Source of the DNA: an uncultured Alphaproteobacteria bacterium
GTDB lineage: Bacteria; Pseudomonadota; Alphaproteobacteria; HIMB59
Direction: 5' to 3'
DNA: 64,000 bases
NCBI GenBank assembly: GCA_902610175.1
Contig: CACLUR010000001.1
Location: forward strand, 62,001-126,000
Within the stretch, counting starts at the first letter, position 1, and every line of letters begins with the position of its first letter. This document shows, piece by piece, positions 54,031 to 63,210 of this stretch. The notes below the pieces were generated by a model. The model ran no database searches and had not been told where the DNA came from. It worked only from the letters and a program-made list of their open reading frames with translations. A program made the translations under genes and the position numbers.

Positions 54031-55217
54031 TGCTGGATAAAATATTAAAAGAGTTTTCTAGTCCTTTTTACCTTTATGATGAGGATAAAATCAAAGATAA
54101 GATAAATTTTCTAAATAATTTAGAATTAAAGTTTCCTAGAAAATTTAATTTTGCAGTCAAAGCTAATCCTAACCTTGCAATTTTAAACCTTATTCATCGT
54201 TGTGGTTTTGGTGCTGAAGTTGTCTCTGCTGGTGAACTATTTAAATCATTGAAAGCCGGGTTTGAACCTGAGGATATTATATTTGATGGGCCAGGAAAAA
54301 CTGATTTCGATTTAAAGTACGCTATCACACAGAAAATTCACTCTATAAATGTTGAAAATATTGAGGAAGTTGAATTCATTAATGATTACTCTTTAAGTAA
54401 GGGGCTAAAAACAAATATTGGTATAAGAATAAACCCAGATATTGATGGGTCGACCATGGATAAGATTACTACTGGTTTATCAGGAGGTAAATTTGGTATT
54501 TCAATTGATCAAATTGACTTTGATACAATCTCTAATTTAGAGGGGGTAAACTTAAAAACACTTTCTGTTCATATAGGAAGTCAAATAACTGATTATCAGA
54601 AGTTACTTGGTTCATATGAAGATTTAATCAAAATTGCAGATGAGCAAAATCTTCAAAATAATATAAATATTGATACTTTAGATTTTGGTGGAGGATTTGC
54701 TGTTCTTGATCACTCAGATAAAGAAATCAATTTTGATAGTTGGAAAAATAATTGTAACAAAATACTTAGTGGTAAAAATTATAATATTATTTTTGAACCT
54801 GGAAGATTTATAGTAGCTAATAGCTGCGAACTTATTAGTAAAGTTTTATATATAAAAAATAGTGGTAATAAGAAAATTGCTATTATTGACTGTTCATTTT
54901 CTGAATACATACGTCCAGCTTTGTATGACATAAAGCCTCCAATAAAGGTTTCAAACAATTCAAAGGATGTTGAAATTTATGATATTGCAGGTGGAATTTG
55001 TGAGTCTACTGATTATTTTGTAAAAGATATTGAATTACCCAAGATAAAAGTTGGAGATAATATAGTATTTATGAATGTTGGTGCTTACGGATCCTCTATG
55101 TCCTCAACTTATAATAGTCGACCTCGACCTCTAGAGGTATTATTCAACAAAGATGAGTATCGTGTGATCCGATCTCGTGACACCTTAGAAGATCTATGTA
55201 AAAATGAGATCATGTAA
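54030..55217 (+). CDS. lysA: Diaminopimelate decarboxylase
   Basis: LysA decarboxylates meso-diaminopimelate to lysine with PLP. The 395-residue protein shows the PLP lysine in FNFAVKANPN, the glycine loop DFGGGFAV, the FEPGRFIVANS segment, and C-terminal GGICESTDYF with the dimer-contributed Cys, followed by VGAYGSSMSSTYNSRPRP. It follows the small lipoprotein gene with a one-base overlap and is followed by a YdcF-like gene sharing one base. Confidence 0.97.
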   Translation: MLDKILKEFSSPFYLYDEDKIKDKINFLNNLELKFPRKFNFAVKANPNLAILNLIHRCGFGAEVVSAGELFKSLKAGFEPEDIIFDGPGKTDFDLKYAITQKIHSINVENIEEVEFINDYSLSKGLKTNIGIRINPDIDGSTMDKITTGLSGGKFGISIDQIDFDTISNLEGVNLKTLSVHIGSQITDYQKLLGSYEDLIKIADEQNLQNNINIDTLDFGGGFAVLDHSDKEINFDSWKNNCNKILSGKNYNIIFEPGRFIVANSCELISKVLYIKNSGNKKIAIIDCSFSEYIRPALYDIKPPIKVSNNSKDVEIYDIAGGICESTDYFVKDIELPKIKVGDNIVFMNVGAYGSSMSSTYNSRPRPLEVLFNKDEYRVIRSRDTLEDLCKNEIM

Positions 55218-55783
55218 TGATAATATTTTTAAAGCGTGTAAATATTATAATTGCCTTAATTTTATTATTTTTAACTCTTGGTTTAATTAAATTTAAAAAT
55301 AATTTATCTCATGATCCTGTAAGTAACTTTAATGTTGATGCGATTGTTGTATTAACAGGGGGGAAAGGAGAGAGAATAATTGAAGGTTATAAACAAATTG
55401 AAAAATCTAATCAAAATAAGTTGTTTATTTCTGGTGTTGATAATACCTTTAATTCAGAAGTTGTATTAGTGAATATTCTTAACTTTGATCAAAACATTGT
55501 TGAATGTTGTATTGAGGTTGGATATTTATCAAAAAATACATATGAAAATGCATTAGAAACAAGATATTGGGCCTTAGAAAAAAAAATAAAATCGATTTTA
55601 TTAATTACTTCAGATTTACATATGCAACGTGCAGAATTTTTATTTAATCAACTATCAGGTTTGAAAGTAACTCCTTATTCTGTAAGCAATAGTGATATAG
55701 TCATTCCTTTTGAAAAATTGGTAGAGGAATACATTAAGTTAATTGTCTCAAAATTAGTTTTTATAAAAAAATATGAAATTTAG
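55217..55783 (+). CDS. YdcF/DUF218-family protein
   Basis: A 188-residue protein with one N-terminal membrane helix (about 5-25) and a DUF218 domain: VDAIVVLTGGKGERIIEG, KLFISGVD, SKNTYENALETRYW and LLITSDLHMQRAEFLF. DUF218 proteins such as ElyC and SanA have poorly known roles in envelope integrity and undecaprenyl phosphate metabolism. It overlaps plsC by 11 bases; this YdcF-PlsC pairing is common in Alphaproteobacteria. Confidence 0.87.
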   Translation: MIIFLKRVNIIIALILLFLTLGLIKFKNNLSHDPVSNFNVDAIVVLTGGKGERIIEGYKQIEKSNQNKLFISGVDNTFNSEVVLVNILNFDQNIVECCIEVGYLSKNTYENALETRYWALEKKIKSILLITSDLHMQRAEFLFNQLSGLKVTPYSVSNSDIVIPFEKLVEEYIKLIVSKLVFIKKYEI

Positions 55784-56444
55784 TTTTTTAATAATATTTT
55801 ATTTTACAACAGCTATCGTATTAATTATTTCTTTGTTAGGCCTTCCCTTCAAATATACAAAATTTAGATTTTTTGTGCTTTTCTTTACTAGGAACATGAC
55901 AGTAATTTTAAAGCTATTTGGAATTAATATAGAAGTAATTAATTCTGATCTTGCTCACAAAAAGGGTTATCTCTATGCAAGTAAACATCAGTCAATGTTT
56001 GAAACAATATATTTTAATGAGCTCTTTTATAATCCTGCATATATTTTAAAAAAAGAATTATTGAATATTCCATTATTTGGGACCTACCTTAAAAAATTAG
56101 GAATGATTGCTATTGATAGAAAACAAGGAATCCATAGTCTTCGTTATGTAAATCAGCAAACAGCTCAATATTTAGATCATAGACCTGTAATAATTTTTCC
56201 CGAGGGAACCAGAACAACCTTTAAGGATCAACCTGATTTAAAACCTGGAATTTATTCTATGTACAAGTCTTTGAACAAGCCAGTTGTACCTATTGCTTTA
56301 AATTCTGGGAAATTTTGGCCTAAAAATAATCAGATTCATAAAGGCTCCATAAAAGTTGAGTTTAAACAACCGATACCTCCAGGTTTAAGCAAGCAAGAAT
56401 TTTTAAATAAACTCAAAATGGAAATAAATAGCCTTAATCATTAG
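55773..56444 (+). CDS. plsC: 1-acyl-sn-glycerol-3-phosphate acyltransferase
   Basis: PlsC adds the second acyl chain to lysophosphatidic acid, giving phosphatidic acid. The 223-residue protein has an N-terminal membrane helix, the catalytic HQSMFET (HX4E variant typical of the alphaproteobacterial branch), FPEGTRTTFKD (EGTR motif) and VVPIALNSG. It overlaps the YdcF-like gene at its start and convergent tyrC by 11 bases at its end. Confidence 0.93.
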   Translation: MKFSFLIIFYFTTAIVLIISLLGLPFKYTKFRFFVLFFTRNMTVILKLFGINIEVINSDLAHKKGYLYASKHQSMFETIYFNELFYNPAYILKKELLNIPLFGTYLKKLGMIAIDRKQGIHSLRYVNQQTAQYLDHRPVIIFPEGTRTTFKDQPDLKPGIYSMYKSLNKPVVPIALNSGKFWPKNNQIHKGSIKVEFKQPIPPGLSKQEFLNKLKMEINSLNH

Positions 56445-57330
56445 GAATAAATTTTCCTGCCTGTCTTGCCTTAACAATTCTATCTCTTACATTTTTGGTC
56501 TTCTTTAATTTTGTTAATAAATTCTTAGAATTTCCCTGATTGAGGGTTTTAGAAAATTTTTTTAATTCTCTTATGAAATTATTAGTTAATTTTTGAATTT
56601 GAGTATTATTTGCTAAAAATATATCCCTCCACATTTCTGGATCACTCCCTGCTACTCTAGTAAAGTCTCTAAATCCACCAGCTGAAAATTTTACAAGCTT
56701 TGAATTTAGTGAAGATTCTTTTTTCATTGCCGTCAAAACTAATGAATAAGAAATTAAATGAGGCAAATGTGAAGTCAAGCTAAGCACTTTATCATGCTCT
56801 TTTGCAGACATAATTTCTATTTTCATATTTAGTGACTTCCAAAATCTAATTATCTTATTAATGTTTGTCTTGGAAGATTTTTTCAAAGGACAAATAATAT
56901 TATATCTATTTGTAAATAGTCCATCAAATCCATGTTCCAGTCCAGCTTTTTCAATACCAGCTATAGGGTGTGAGGGAATAAAATTAAATTTATATTTTTT
57001 TTGATTATATAATTTTTCTATGCTTACTTTGGTAGAGCCAACATCTGTAACAATTGTTTTATCTAAATTAATGTTGCTAAGTTTTTTAAATATAGATTGA
57101 TACTGGAGCATAGGTACACAAATAATTATGAGATCAATATTTAAATTGTTGATTTCTTGAAGTGATTTCAAAACTTTTACATTATTTAATTTTGATTTAT
57201 TAATTCTAATTTTAAGATTATTGGATTTATCAAAGGCAAAAATATTAACATTTTTGTATTTTTTATTTACTGATCTTGCTATTGATGATCCAATCATTCC
57301 AAAACCAATTATGAGAATATTTTTAAACAT
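56434..57330 (-). CDS. tyrC: Prephenate/arogenate dehydrogenase
   Basis: A 298-residue NAD(P)-dependent enzyme for tyrosine synthesis. The N-terminal Rossmann motif is IIGFGMIGSSIARSV, followed by ICVPMLQYQSIF, TDVGSTKVSIEKLY and SHPIAGIEKAGLEHG, which holds the catalytic His. The C-terminal helical part includes LTSHLPHLISYSLV and GGFRDFTRVAGSDPEMW. It overlaps hisC by eight bases. Substrate preference (prephenate or arogenate) is not readable; alphaproteobacterial members are often cyclohexadienyl dehydrogenases. Confidence 0.94.
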   Translation of the reverse strand: MFKNILIIGFGMIGSSIARSVNKKYKNVNIFAFDKSNNLKIRINKSKLNNVKVLKSLQEINNLNIDLIIICVPMLQYQSIFKKLSNINLDKTIVTDVGSTKVSIEKLYNQKKYKFNFIPSHPIAGIEKAGLEHGFDGLFTNRYNIICPLKKSSKTNINKIIRFWKSLNMKIEIMSAKEHDKVLSLTSHLPHLISYSLVLTAMKKESSLNSKLVKFSAGGFRDFTRVAGSDPEMWRDIFLANNTQIQKLTNNFIRELKKFSKTLNQGNSKNLLTKLKKTKNVRDRIVKARQAGKFIPND

Positions 57331-58378
57331 TAAATTTATTTGCTGTTTTTACTACCTTTTTCATGTCACTTTTTGTTCCTATGGTCATCCTAACAAAATT
57401 ATGTAATCCATATGATGACAATGATCTGACTGTAATTTTATTGGAGTGTAAAAAATCAACAAATTTTTGAGTTATTGATGAACTTTTAAACTTTAAAAGG
57501 ATAAAATTGGCCTGGGTATCAATGGTTTCAAATAATTTGTTATTTAAGCCTCTGCAAGTAAGAGATTTGTTTACAAAATTATTTTTTACAGAATCATTAA
57601 TCCATTTTTTATTTTTCAAAGACTCTTGGGCTGCAATGCATGACAATCTTGATACATTAAAAGGCTTTTTATATTTATAGAGTTGAGAAATAAGCTTTGA
57701 ATTAGCATGTCCCCAACCCACTCTTAAACCGCCTAGAGCAAATATTTTTGAAAAAGACCTTGTTATAATCAAATTAGAATATTTTTTAACTAATTGCATT
57801 CCATCATCATATTTTTTATCTCTAATGTATTCACAGTATGCTGAGTCTAATACAACAATTGTTTTTTTGCTTACTTTATTTAAAAATTTAATTAATTCAT
57901 TTTTGTAAAAAATAGACCCAGTAGGATTATTTGGGTTAGCTAAAAAAACAATTTTTGTTTTGGAACTTATAATTTTACTTAAATTTTCTAATTTAAATTG
58001 AAACTCTTTATCATCATATTTTTTTACTTTACATCTAAAGTGTTTTGCATAGATTGAATACATAGCAAAAGCATATTTAGTAAAAACGACTTCATCATTA
58101 GGTTTTGAAAAAGTAGCATATATCATTTGGAGAACTTCATCTGAGCCTGCGCCTAATATAATTTGTTTATTATTTATTTTATAAGTTTTAGCAATTTGAT
58201 TAATTAAACTCTCTCCATCAAGCTCAGGATAGATATTTGAATATTTAATATTTTTTTTTATTAATGACTTTACAGATTTAGCTGGGCCATAGTTGTTCTC
58301 ATTTGATGAAAGCCTTACATACCCTTTAAATACTTCTGCTCCACCCTTGTAGGTGTTTTTTGGTTGGCTATTTTTCAT
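57323..58378 (-). CDS. hisC: Histidinol-phosphate / aromatic aminotransferase
   Basis: A 351-residue PLP aminotransferase. Motifs: SSNENNYGPA at the N-terminus, FLANPNNPTGSIF, and the PLP lysine in TRSFSKIFALGGLRVGWG, ending with FVRMTIGTKSDM. HisC acts on imidazole-acetol phosphate, and the close partner tyrC suggests it may also transaminate prephenate or phenylpyruvate, as HisC2-type enzymes do. It diverges from metX, as often seen in Alphaproteobacteria. Confidence 0.93.
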   Translation of the reverse strand: MKNSQPKNTYKGGAEVFKGYVRLSSNENNYGPAKSVKSLIKKNIKYSNIYPELDGESLINQIAKTYKINNKQIILGAGSDEVLQMIYATFSKPNDEVVFTKYAFAMYSIYAKHFRCKVKKYDDKEFQFKLENLSKIISSKTKIVFLANPNNPTGSIFYKNELIKFLNKVSKKTIVVLDSAYCEYIRDKKYDDGMQLVKKYSNLIITRSFSKIFALGGLRVGWGHANSKLISQLYKYKKPFNVSRLSCIAAQESLKNKKWINDSVKNNFVNKSLTCRGLNNKLFETIDTQANFILLKFKSSSITQKFVDFLHSNKITVRSLSSYGLHNFVRMTIGTKSDMKKVVKTANKFNV

Positions 58379-58461
58379 ATTTTTTTGATAATAGATAAAC
58401 TATATAAAGAAAATATCATCATTTTATATTGAAAATTAATTTAAAAAGCCTTAAATTCCAG

Positions 58462-58509
58462 TTTCACCGATTTGATAGCAGCTTGCGGGTGTAAAACAGC
58501 TAAAGCGTA
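58462..58509 (+). ncRNA. SAM riboswitch, SAM-II/SAM-V type, upstream of metX
   Basis: The 164-base space ahead of metX holds a compact conserved block. CACC (58465-58468) can pair with GGTG (58488-58491), enclosing GATTTGATAGC, and the 3' part is GTAAAACAGCTAAAGC with the GCTAAA core. This order (stem, GATTT-type loop, A-rich stretch, GCTAAA) is that of the SAM-II pseudoknot aptamer, and marine SAM-V aptamers share the same core. SAM-II elements commonly precede metX/metA in Alphaproteobacteria. A competing stem, TTGCGGG (58483-58489) with CCCGCAG (58513-58519), could act as the expression switch. SAM binding is expected to lower metX expression. II versus V is not resolved. Confidence 0.72.
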
Positions 58510-58542
58510 TCTCCCGCAGTTATCTTTCGAACAGGTTTAAAA

Positions 58543-59664
58543 ATGAGAGAAATAATTGCAAATACTGAATATCCAGGTTTCTTACTAAAATGCCAAGAGG
58601 AGCTACCATTGGACTCTGGTAAAAAAATTAAGAATTTTCAAATCGCTTATCAAACATATGGAAGTCTTAATGCTCAAAAAAATAATGCAATTTTGGTTTG
58701 TCATGCATTAACTGGTGATCAATTCCCTGCAGAGGAAAATCCTATAACTAAAAAAAATGGTTGGTGGGAATTAATGATTGGACCTGAAAAGCCTATTGAT
58801 ACAAATAAATACTTTGTTATCTGCTCGAATGTTCTTGGGGGCTGTGTTGGAACGACAGGTCCTAATGATACTAATCCTGATACCTCAAAAATATATGGTT
58901 TAGATTTTCCTACCATAACGATTAGAGATATGGTGAGAGTACAAAAAATACTTGTTGATGAGCTTGGTATATCCAAATTGCTTTCTGTAGCGGGTGGTTC
59001 AATGGGTGCAATGCAAGTTCTACAATGGGCTGCTACTTATCCGGAGAGTGTGAGATCTATTATGAGTATAGCAGGCTCATTGAAACACTCTGCCCAAAAT
59101 ATTGCATTTGACGAAGCAGGAAGGCAATCCATTATGTTGGATCCTAATTGGCAAAATGGAAGATATTTGGAGAGTAATGAAAAACCTGAGAATGGTCTCT
59201 CTGTTGCAAGAATGATAGCTCACATTACTTACTTATCTGAGAGAGCTTTTCAAAATAAATTTGGTCGAAATTTACAAGAAAAAAATGATTTATCTTTTGG
59301 CTTTGGAATAGACTTTCAGGTCGAAAGTTATCTTCGTTATCAAGGTAGATCTTTTGTTGATCGATTTGATGCTAATAGCTATCTATATATGACTCGAGCA
59401 ATGGATTATTTTGACGTGAAAGATGAAATTATTGCAAATAAAAAAACAATAATTGATAATTCGATCCGATTTCTAGTTTTATCATTTACCAGTGATTGGC
59501 TATTTCCAACAAAAGAGTCAAGAGAGATAGTATCTTTACTAAATTCTATTGGGTCCAATGTTAGTTTTGCTGAAGTAGTATCAGATAGGGGTCACGATAG
59601 TTTTTTATTAGATGAGCCACAATTTTTTAAAGTTGCTCAGGGATTTTTGAAGGGAATAAAATGA
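58543..59664 (+). CDS. metX: Homoserine O-acetyltransferase (MetX)
   Basis: MetX acylates homoserine for methionine synthesis. The 373-residue alpha/beta-hydrolase protein shows [24 protein letters not shown], the nucleophile [13 protein letters not shown], then [11 protein letters not shown] and the Asp/His of FTSDWLFP and [10 protein letters not shown]. Acetyl- versus succinyl-CoA use cannot be told by eye. It is followed by metW in ATGA overlap and preceded by a putative SAM riboswitch, so it is likely controlled by methionine status. Confidence 0.96.
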   Translation: MREIIANTEYPGFLLKCQEELPLDSGKKIKNFQIAYQTYGSLNAQKNNAILVCHALTGDQFPAEENPITKKNGWWELMIGPEKPIDTNKYFVICSNVLGGCVGTTGPNDTNPDTSKIYGLDFPTITIRDMVRVQKILVDELGISKLLSVAGGSMGAMQVLQWAATYPESVRSIMSIAGSLKHSAQNIAFDEAGRQSIMLDPNWQNGRYLESNEKPENGLSVARMIAHITYLSERAFQNKFGRNLQEKNDLSFGFGIDFQVESYLRYQGRSFVDRFDANSYLYMTRAMDYFDVKDEIIANKKTIIDNSIRFLVLSFTSDWLFPTKESREIVSLLNSIGSNVSFAEVVSDRGHDSFLLDEPQFFKVAQGFLKGIK

Positions 59665-60257
59665 GAAAAGACTATGAGATCATTTTAAATTTAATTCCAG
59701 AAAACTCAAAGGTGTTGGATATTGGTTGTTCTGATGGAGAGCTAATCACTTACTTAGAAAATAAAGGAATAAGTGCTCAAGGTGTGGAATTAAATCAAGA
59801 AAAAGTAATTAAATGTTTGGAAAAAGGATTAGATGTAATACACGGTGATATAAATTTAATAGTTGAAGATTTTCCATTTAATCAATTCGATTATTGTCTT
59901 TTAACTCAGACAATTCAGGCAGTTCAAGAACCAGACCAATTATTAAACACCCTCAAAAAAGTAAGTAAAAATATCATTGTGAGCTTTAATAATTCGGCAC
60001 GTCTGAGTAAAATTTCAAATTTTCTTTTAACAGGAAGTTTTGACTCACTTTTAAAAAAAGCAAATAGTGATCACTGGTATAATACTGATTATATTCACCC
60101 ATGTAGCATCAAAGATTTTAAAAAATTAGCAACAGATTTAGATCTAAAAATAATTTCAACTTTTGATGTTCTTTCTCAAAAAAAATTTGAAAACGGTAAA
60201 ATTCCTTCAAATTTATTTTGTAAAGAAGTTCTCTTCCATATTACTAATGAACAATAA
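59661..60257 (+). CDS. metW: Methionine biosynthesis protein MetW
   Basis: MetW is a SAM-dependent-methyltransferase-fold protein that, with MetX, is needed for or enhances homoserine acylation in many proteobacteria. The 198-residue protein has the SAM motif [20 protein letters not shown], and [15 protein letters not shown], plus the SFNNSARLS segment characteristic of MetW. It overlaps metX in ATGA and the next gene by 11 bases. Confidence 0.94.
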   Translation: MRKDYEIILNLIPENSKVLDIGCSDGELITYLENKGISAQGVELNQEKVIKCLEKGLDVIHGDINLIVEDFPFNQFDYCLLTQTIQAVQEPDQLLNTLKKVSKNIIVSFNNSARLSKISNFLLTGSFDSLLKKANSDHWYNTDYIHPCSIKDFKKLATDLDLKIISTFDVLSQKKFENGKIPSNLFCKEVLFHITNEQ

Positions 60258-60603
60258 AAATATAATTTTTGTCTATAACGCCAAAGGTGGTAAATGGAAC
60301 TATATTCTTGATACAGTCCATAAATATGCCTCCCCCAGCACCTATGATTGCAATTTATGTAAAATTACTCACGACCTGAAAATGCGAGAGTCGTGGAAGA
60401 AATTTATAGAGGGCTCACCACATAATTTTAAGTTTTTACATTCTGAAGAATTGGAAGAATTTAATCTTTTAAATTACAAAGATGACCTGCCTATATGTCT
60501 TGAGGAAAAAGAAGGTAAATACAAATTATTGATAGATAAGAAACAAATGAATGAATTTAAAAATGAATTTGAATTAATCAATATTTTAGAAAAGATATTA
60601 TAA
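60247..60603 (+). CDS. Conserved CxxC protein of unknown function
   Basis: From ATG 60247 the product is 118 residues. It begins [15 protein letters not shown], then contains SPSTYDCNLCKITHDLKMRESWKKFI with a single CxxC motif, followed by FKFLHSEELEEF. I recall similar small proteins with the VYNA-G and CNLC motifs in many bacteria, without a known role; some are misnamed as GTPases. The CxxC could be redox-active or metal-binding. It overlaps metW by 11 bases, so it may be co-expressed with methionine synthesis. The open frame upstream to 60163 is a shadow of metW. Confidence 0.75.
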   Translation: MNNKNIIFVYNAKGGKWNYILDTVHKYASPSTYDCNLCKITHDLKMRESWKKFIEGSPHNFKFLHSEELEEFNLLNYKDDLPICLEEKEGKYKLLIDKKQMNEFKNEFELINILEKIL

Positions 60604-61350
60604 ACCGACTAAACCCAAATAAATTAATCGAAGCGAGCCTATCACTACAAAAATATTAATAATGGTAAAAAAAGATTTATCTGAAAGTTTACTATTCATC
60701 CAGTGCCCCAAAATTACTCCAATTACTGCAATTGGTGAAAAAATTAAATAATTGTATAACTTCTCAAAGTTTAATATTTCCAGATAGAAATACGGGATTA
60801 GTTTAAATAAATTTATTAATGCAATAGAAAAAACAACGCCTGCAACAAACTGCACTTTTTTATTATATATTGACATAAAATATATATTTAATGGTAGTCC
60901 TCCAGAGTGAAGCACAAAACTAGTAAATCCTGCTAGCGCTCCCCAAAAAGATTTACTTCCATAAAAGGGTATTTTTTTTAAATTTCTCTTATCTGCGATT
61001 AAGTAATTAAGCAAAACATATAGTAAGGAAATTGATCCAATAAAAATACTTATCATCGATAAATTGATAAATTTAAACAAGATTGTTCCGATAATAACAC
61101 CCAATAAAGAATATGGTGCAATTGACCATAAAATTTTATATTCAAAATGTTTTTTATTTAAAAACAAAGCAATTACATCACATACAATTAACATTGGCAT
61201 TAATATAGCTATTGCAGTTAAAGGACCATAAGTTATGGATAATAGGGTTACTGAAATTAAAGCCAATCCACCCCCAGAAAAACCTGATTTTGAAATTGCA
61301 AATAAAAGAATAGAAAAAGAAACTATTAAGTAATAACTGATATCTAACAA
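60598..61350 (-). CDS. TSUP-family membrane transporter (TauE/SafE type)
   Basis: A 250-residue protein with about eight helices. The N-terminal KSGFSGGGLALISVTLLS and the mirror-repeat GALAGFTSFVLHSGGLPLNIYF in the second half are the two TSUP signature repeats. Members export sulfite, sulfoacetate or other organosulfonates, or take up similar anions. Its substrate is unknown, though convergent placement next to the met genes is suggestive of sulfur metabolism. Its stop overlaps the CxxC gene by six bases. Confidence 0.88.
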   Translation of the reverse strand: MLDISYYLIVSFSILLFAISKSGFSGGGLALISVTLLSITYGPLTAIAILMPMLIVCDVIALFLNKKHFEYKILWSIAPYSLLGVIIGTILFKFINLSMISIFIGSISLLYVLLNYLIADKRNLKKIPFYGSKSFWGALAGFTSFVLHSGGLPLNIYFMSIYNKKVQFVAGVVFSIALINLFKLIPYFYLEILNFEKLYNYLIFSPIAVIGVILGHWMNSKLSDKSFFTIINIFVVIGSLRLIYLGLVGL

Positions 61351-61390
61351 AAATTTATCCTATATTTTAAAATCTCAATATAAATTAATA

Positions 61391-62098
61391 TTAAGTCGGC
61401 ACAAAATTTTTAATGGGTATTTTTGTTTGTTTTTTTGAACTCTTTGCGTAAACAATCTTTTTACATACACAAATCATAAGTCCTCCCATATAAGGAAAAA
61501 ATAATTTACCTATTTTTTCAATTGTTCGATGTGATTTGTAATTTAAATAATGACTCCATGGAGGAAAGTGTAAAAATGTTTTTCTATAATCAAGAACCAA
61601 AAAGTCTTGTATTAGTGATTTAAATTGCTTGTTTGAGTAAGATCTACCAAAACCAAAAGGATTGTTATCATACCGAGTCCATATACCTGACCTTCTAGGA
61701 ATAATTGATAAAAATAACCCGTTTGGCTTAAGTATTCTCCATATTTCTTCAATACTACTTTGGGGCTTATCAACGAATTCAAGTAAATGAGTAGATATTA
61801 CCACATCTACTGAACTTGGATCCAAAGGTAAGAAATATTCATGTATTATTTGGTGTTCGAAATCGTATTTCTCTTTGACATTACCATCTAAAAATTCTGG
61901 CTGCATAGAGGATATTTGTAAATTTTTATTTTGCTTACTGAGAAAAGAAAGAAAAGGGTTTGTATAACCATATCCACAAATAACACTATCGTTTAAAGAA
62001 TTTAAATGGGTGTTTAATTGATGACGTATGTTGCGTTTAACAATAGTGCCTAGTCTTGAATTATAAAAACTATAAATATCGGATGCGTTGATTTCCAT
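61391..62098 (-). CDS. SAM-dependent methyltransferase (type 11), substrate unknown
   Basis: A 235-residue protein with a class I methyltransferase fold: the first SAM motif is weak (VICGYGYTNPFLSF), followed by SSMQPEFL, DVVISTHLLEFVDKPQSSIEEIWRILKPNGLFLSIIPRRSG, the standard post-I and motif II/III region. In Alphaproteobacteria such a gene often diverges from gloB, as here with 40 bases between starts. Its substrate is not known. Confidence 0.85.
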   Translation of the reverse strand: MEINASDIYSFYNSRLGTIVKRNIRHQLNTHLNSLNDSVICGYGYTNPFLSFLSKQNKNLQISSMQPEFLDGNVKEKYDFEHQIIHEYFLPLDPSSVDVVISTHLLEFVDKPQSSIEEIWRILKPNGLFLSIIPRRSGIWTRYDNNPFGFGRSYSNKQFKSLIQDFLVLDYRKTFLHFPPWSHYLNYKSHRTIEKIGKLFFPYMGGLMICVCKKIVYAKSSKKQTKIPIKNFVPT

Positions 62099-62138
62099 AG
62101 TTGTATTTTAACGAGATTTACATAACATTCTATTTCTT

Positions 62139-62900
62139 ATGCAAAAACCTAATGTGTATTTGTTTCCCCAATTAGATGATAACTATGGATATTTAATTAA
62201 AAATCCTCATGAAACAAAAGGAGTGCTAGTTGATCCCTCAGATCTAGATATGTGTTTGAAGATACTTGAACTAAATGATTGCAGTGCTTCTCACATAATC
62301 ATTACACATCATCACGATGATCACATTGGTGCTGTTAATGAAATTAAATCAAGATTTAAATCTTTAATCATAGGGTACAAAAATGACTCCAAAATACCAA
62401 AACCAGATAAAGAAGTTGAAGATCAGGAAATTTTTGAAATACATGGAAATGAATATAAAGTCATACATACTCCTGGACATACGCTTCAACATATAAATTA
62501 TTTTATGCTTAAACATAATATTTTATTTTCTGGGGATACTCTATTTAGCATTGGATGTGGAAGAATGTTTGAGGGAAATCCTGAAGTTTTTTGGGACAGT
62601 TTGTCTAAATTAAAACAATTACCTGAAGATACAAAAGTATATTGTGGGCATGAATATACGATGGCTAATTTAAAATTTGCTCTACACATAGATCCTGATA
62701 ATGAAAAGCTTAATGAATATTATAAATTGGCCTCACACCAAGAAAAAGAGCATCGACCAACAATTCCAACAACTCTCTCAGACCAATTGCTCTGTAATCC
62801 ATTTTTAAGATGTGACACAGATCAATTTATGAAATTTTTTGGCACGCAAGATGCAACAGAGGTATTTGCTAAAATGCGCTCTGCTAAGGATAATTTCTAG
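62139..62900 (+). CDS. gloB: Hydroxyacylglutathione hydrolase (glyoxalase II)
   Basis: GloB hydrolyses S-D-lactoylglutathione to D-lactate and glutathione, ending methylglyoxal detoxification. The 253-residue metallo-beta-lactamase-fold protein has the binuclear-metal motif THHHDDHIGA, TPGHTLQH, SGDTLFSIGCGRMFEG and YCGHEYTMAN. The C-terminal domain with the TTLSDQLLCNPFLR glutathione-binding segment is present. No glyoxalase I gene is near. Confidence 0.95.
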   Translation: MQKPNVYLFPQLDDNYGYLIKNPHETKGVLVDPSDLDMCLKILELNDCSASHIIITHHHDDHIGAVNEIKSRFKSLIIGYKNDSKIPKPDKEVEDQEIFEIHGNEYKVIHTPGHTLQHINYFMLKHNILFSGDTLFSIGCGRMFEGNPEVFWDSLSKLKQLPEDTKVYCGHEYTMANLKFALHIDPDNEKLNEYYKLASHQEKEHRPTIPTTLSDQLLCNPFLRCDTDQFMKFFGTQDATEVFAKMRSAKDNF

Positions 62901-62953
62901 AAAATTATTTTAATCTTGGTGTTTTAATGAAATGTGCTAGTTTCAGAATACCC

Positions 62954-63199
62954 ATGAAAGACACTTTTCAATTAGATAGCGATATTGCGGATGCTTTTCA
63001 AAAAAAGCAAATGGATAAAGTATGCTCTCTTTACTATGAAGCAGCAAATTACTTCGAAGATAAGGCTGATATTGAGGCAGCATGTTTTTTCTATACACAA
63101 GCCTTAGTAATGGCTTTAGAAGAAAATCATGAACTTAAGGAAAAGATTATTTACAAGCTTGAAAAATACGGCAGAAGTAAAGACGCAACTTTAAATTAA
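62954..63199 (+). CDS. Small helical (TPR-like) protein of unknown function
   Basis: From ATG 62954 the product is 81 residues, nearly all helical: DIADAFQKKQMDKVCSLYYEAANYFEDKAD and AACFFYTQALVMALE read as two to three TPR-like helices. An in-frame ATG at 62927 would add nine unrelated residues. The gene lies between gloB and ung with short gaps. I do not know the function; conserved small genes of this kind exist in other Alphaproteobacteria. Confidence 0.6.
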   Translation: MKDTFQLDSDIADAFQKKQMDKVCSLYYEAANYFEDKADIEAACFFYTQALVMALEENHELKEKIIYKLEKYGRSKDATLN

Positions 63200-63210
63200 C
63201 TAAAATCTGA

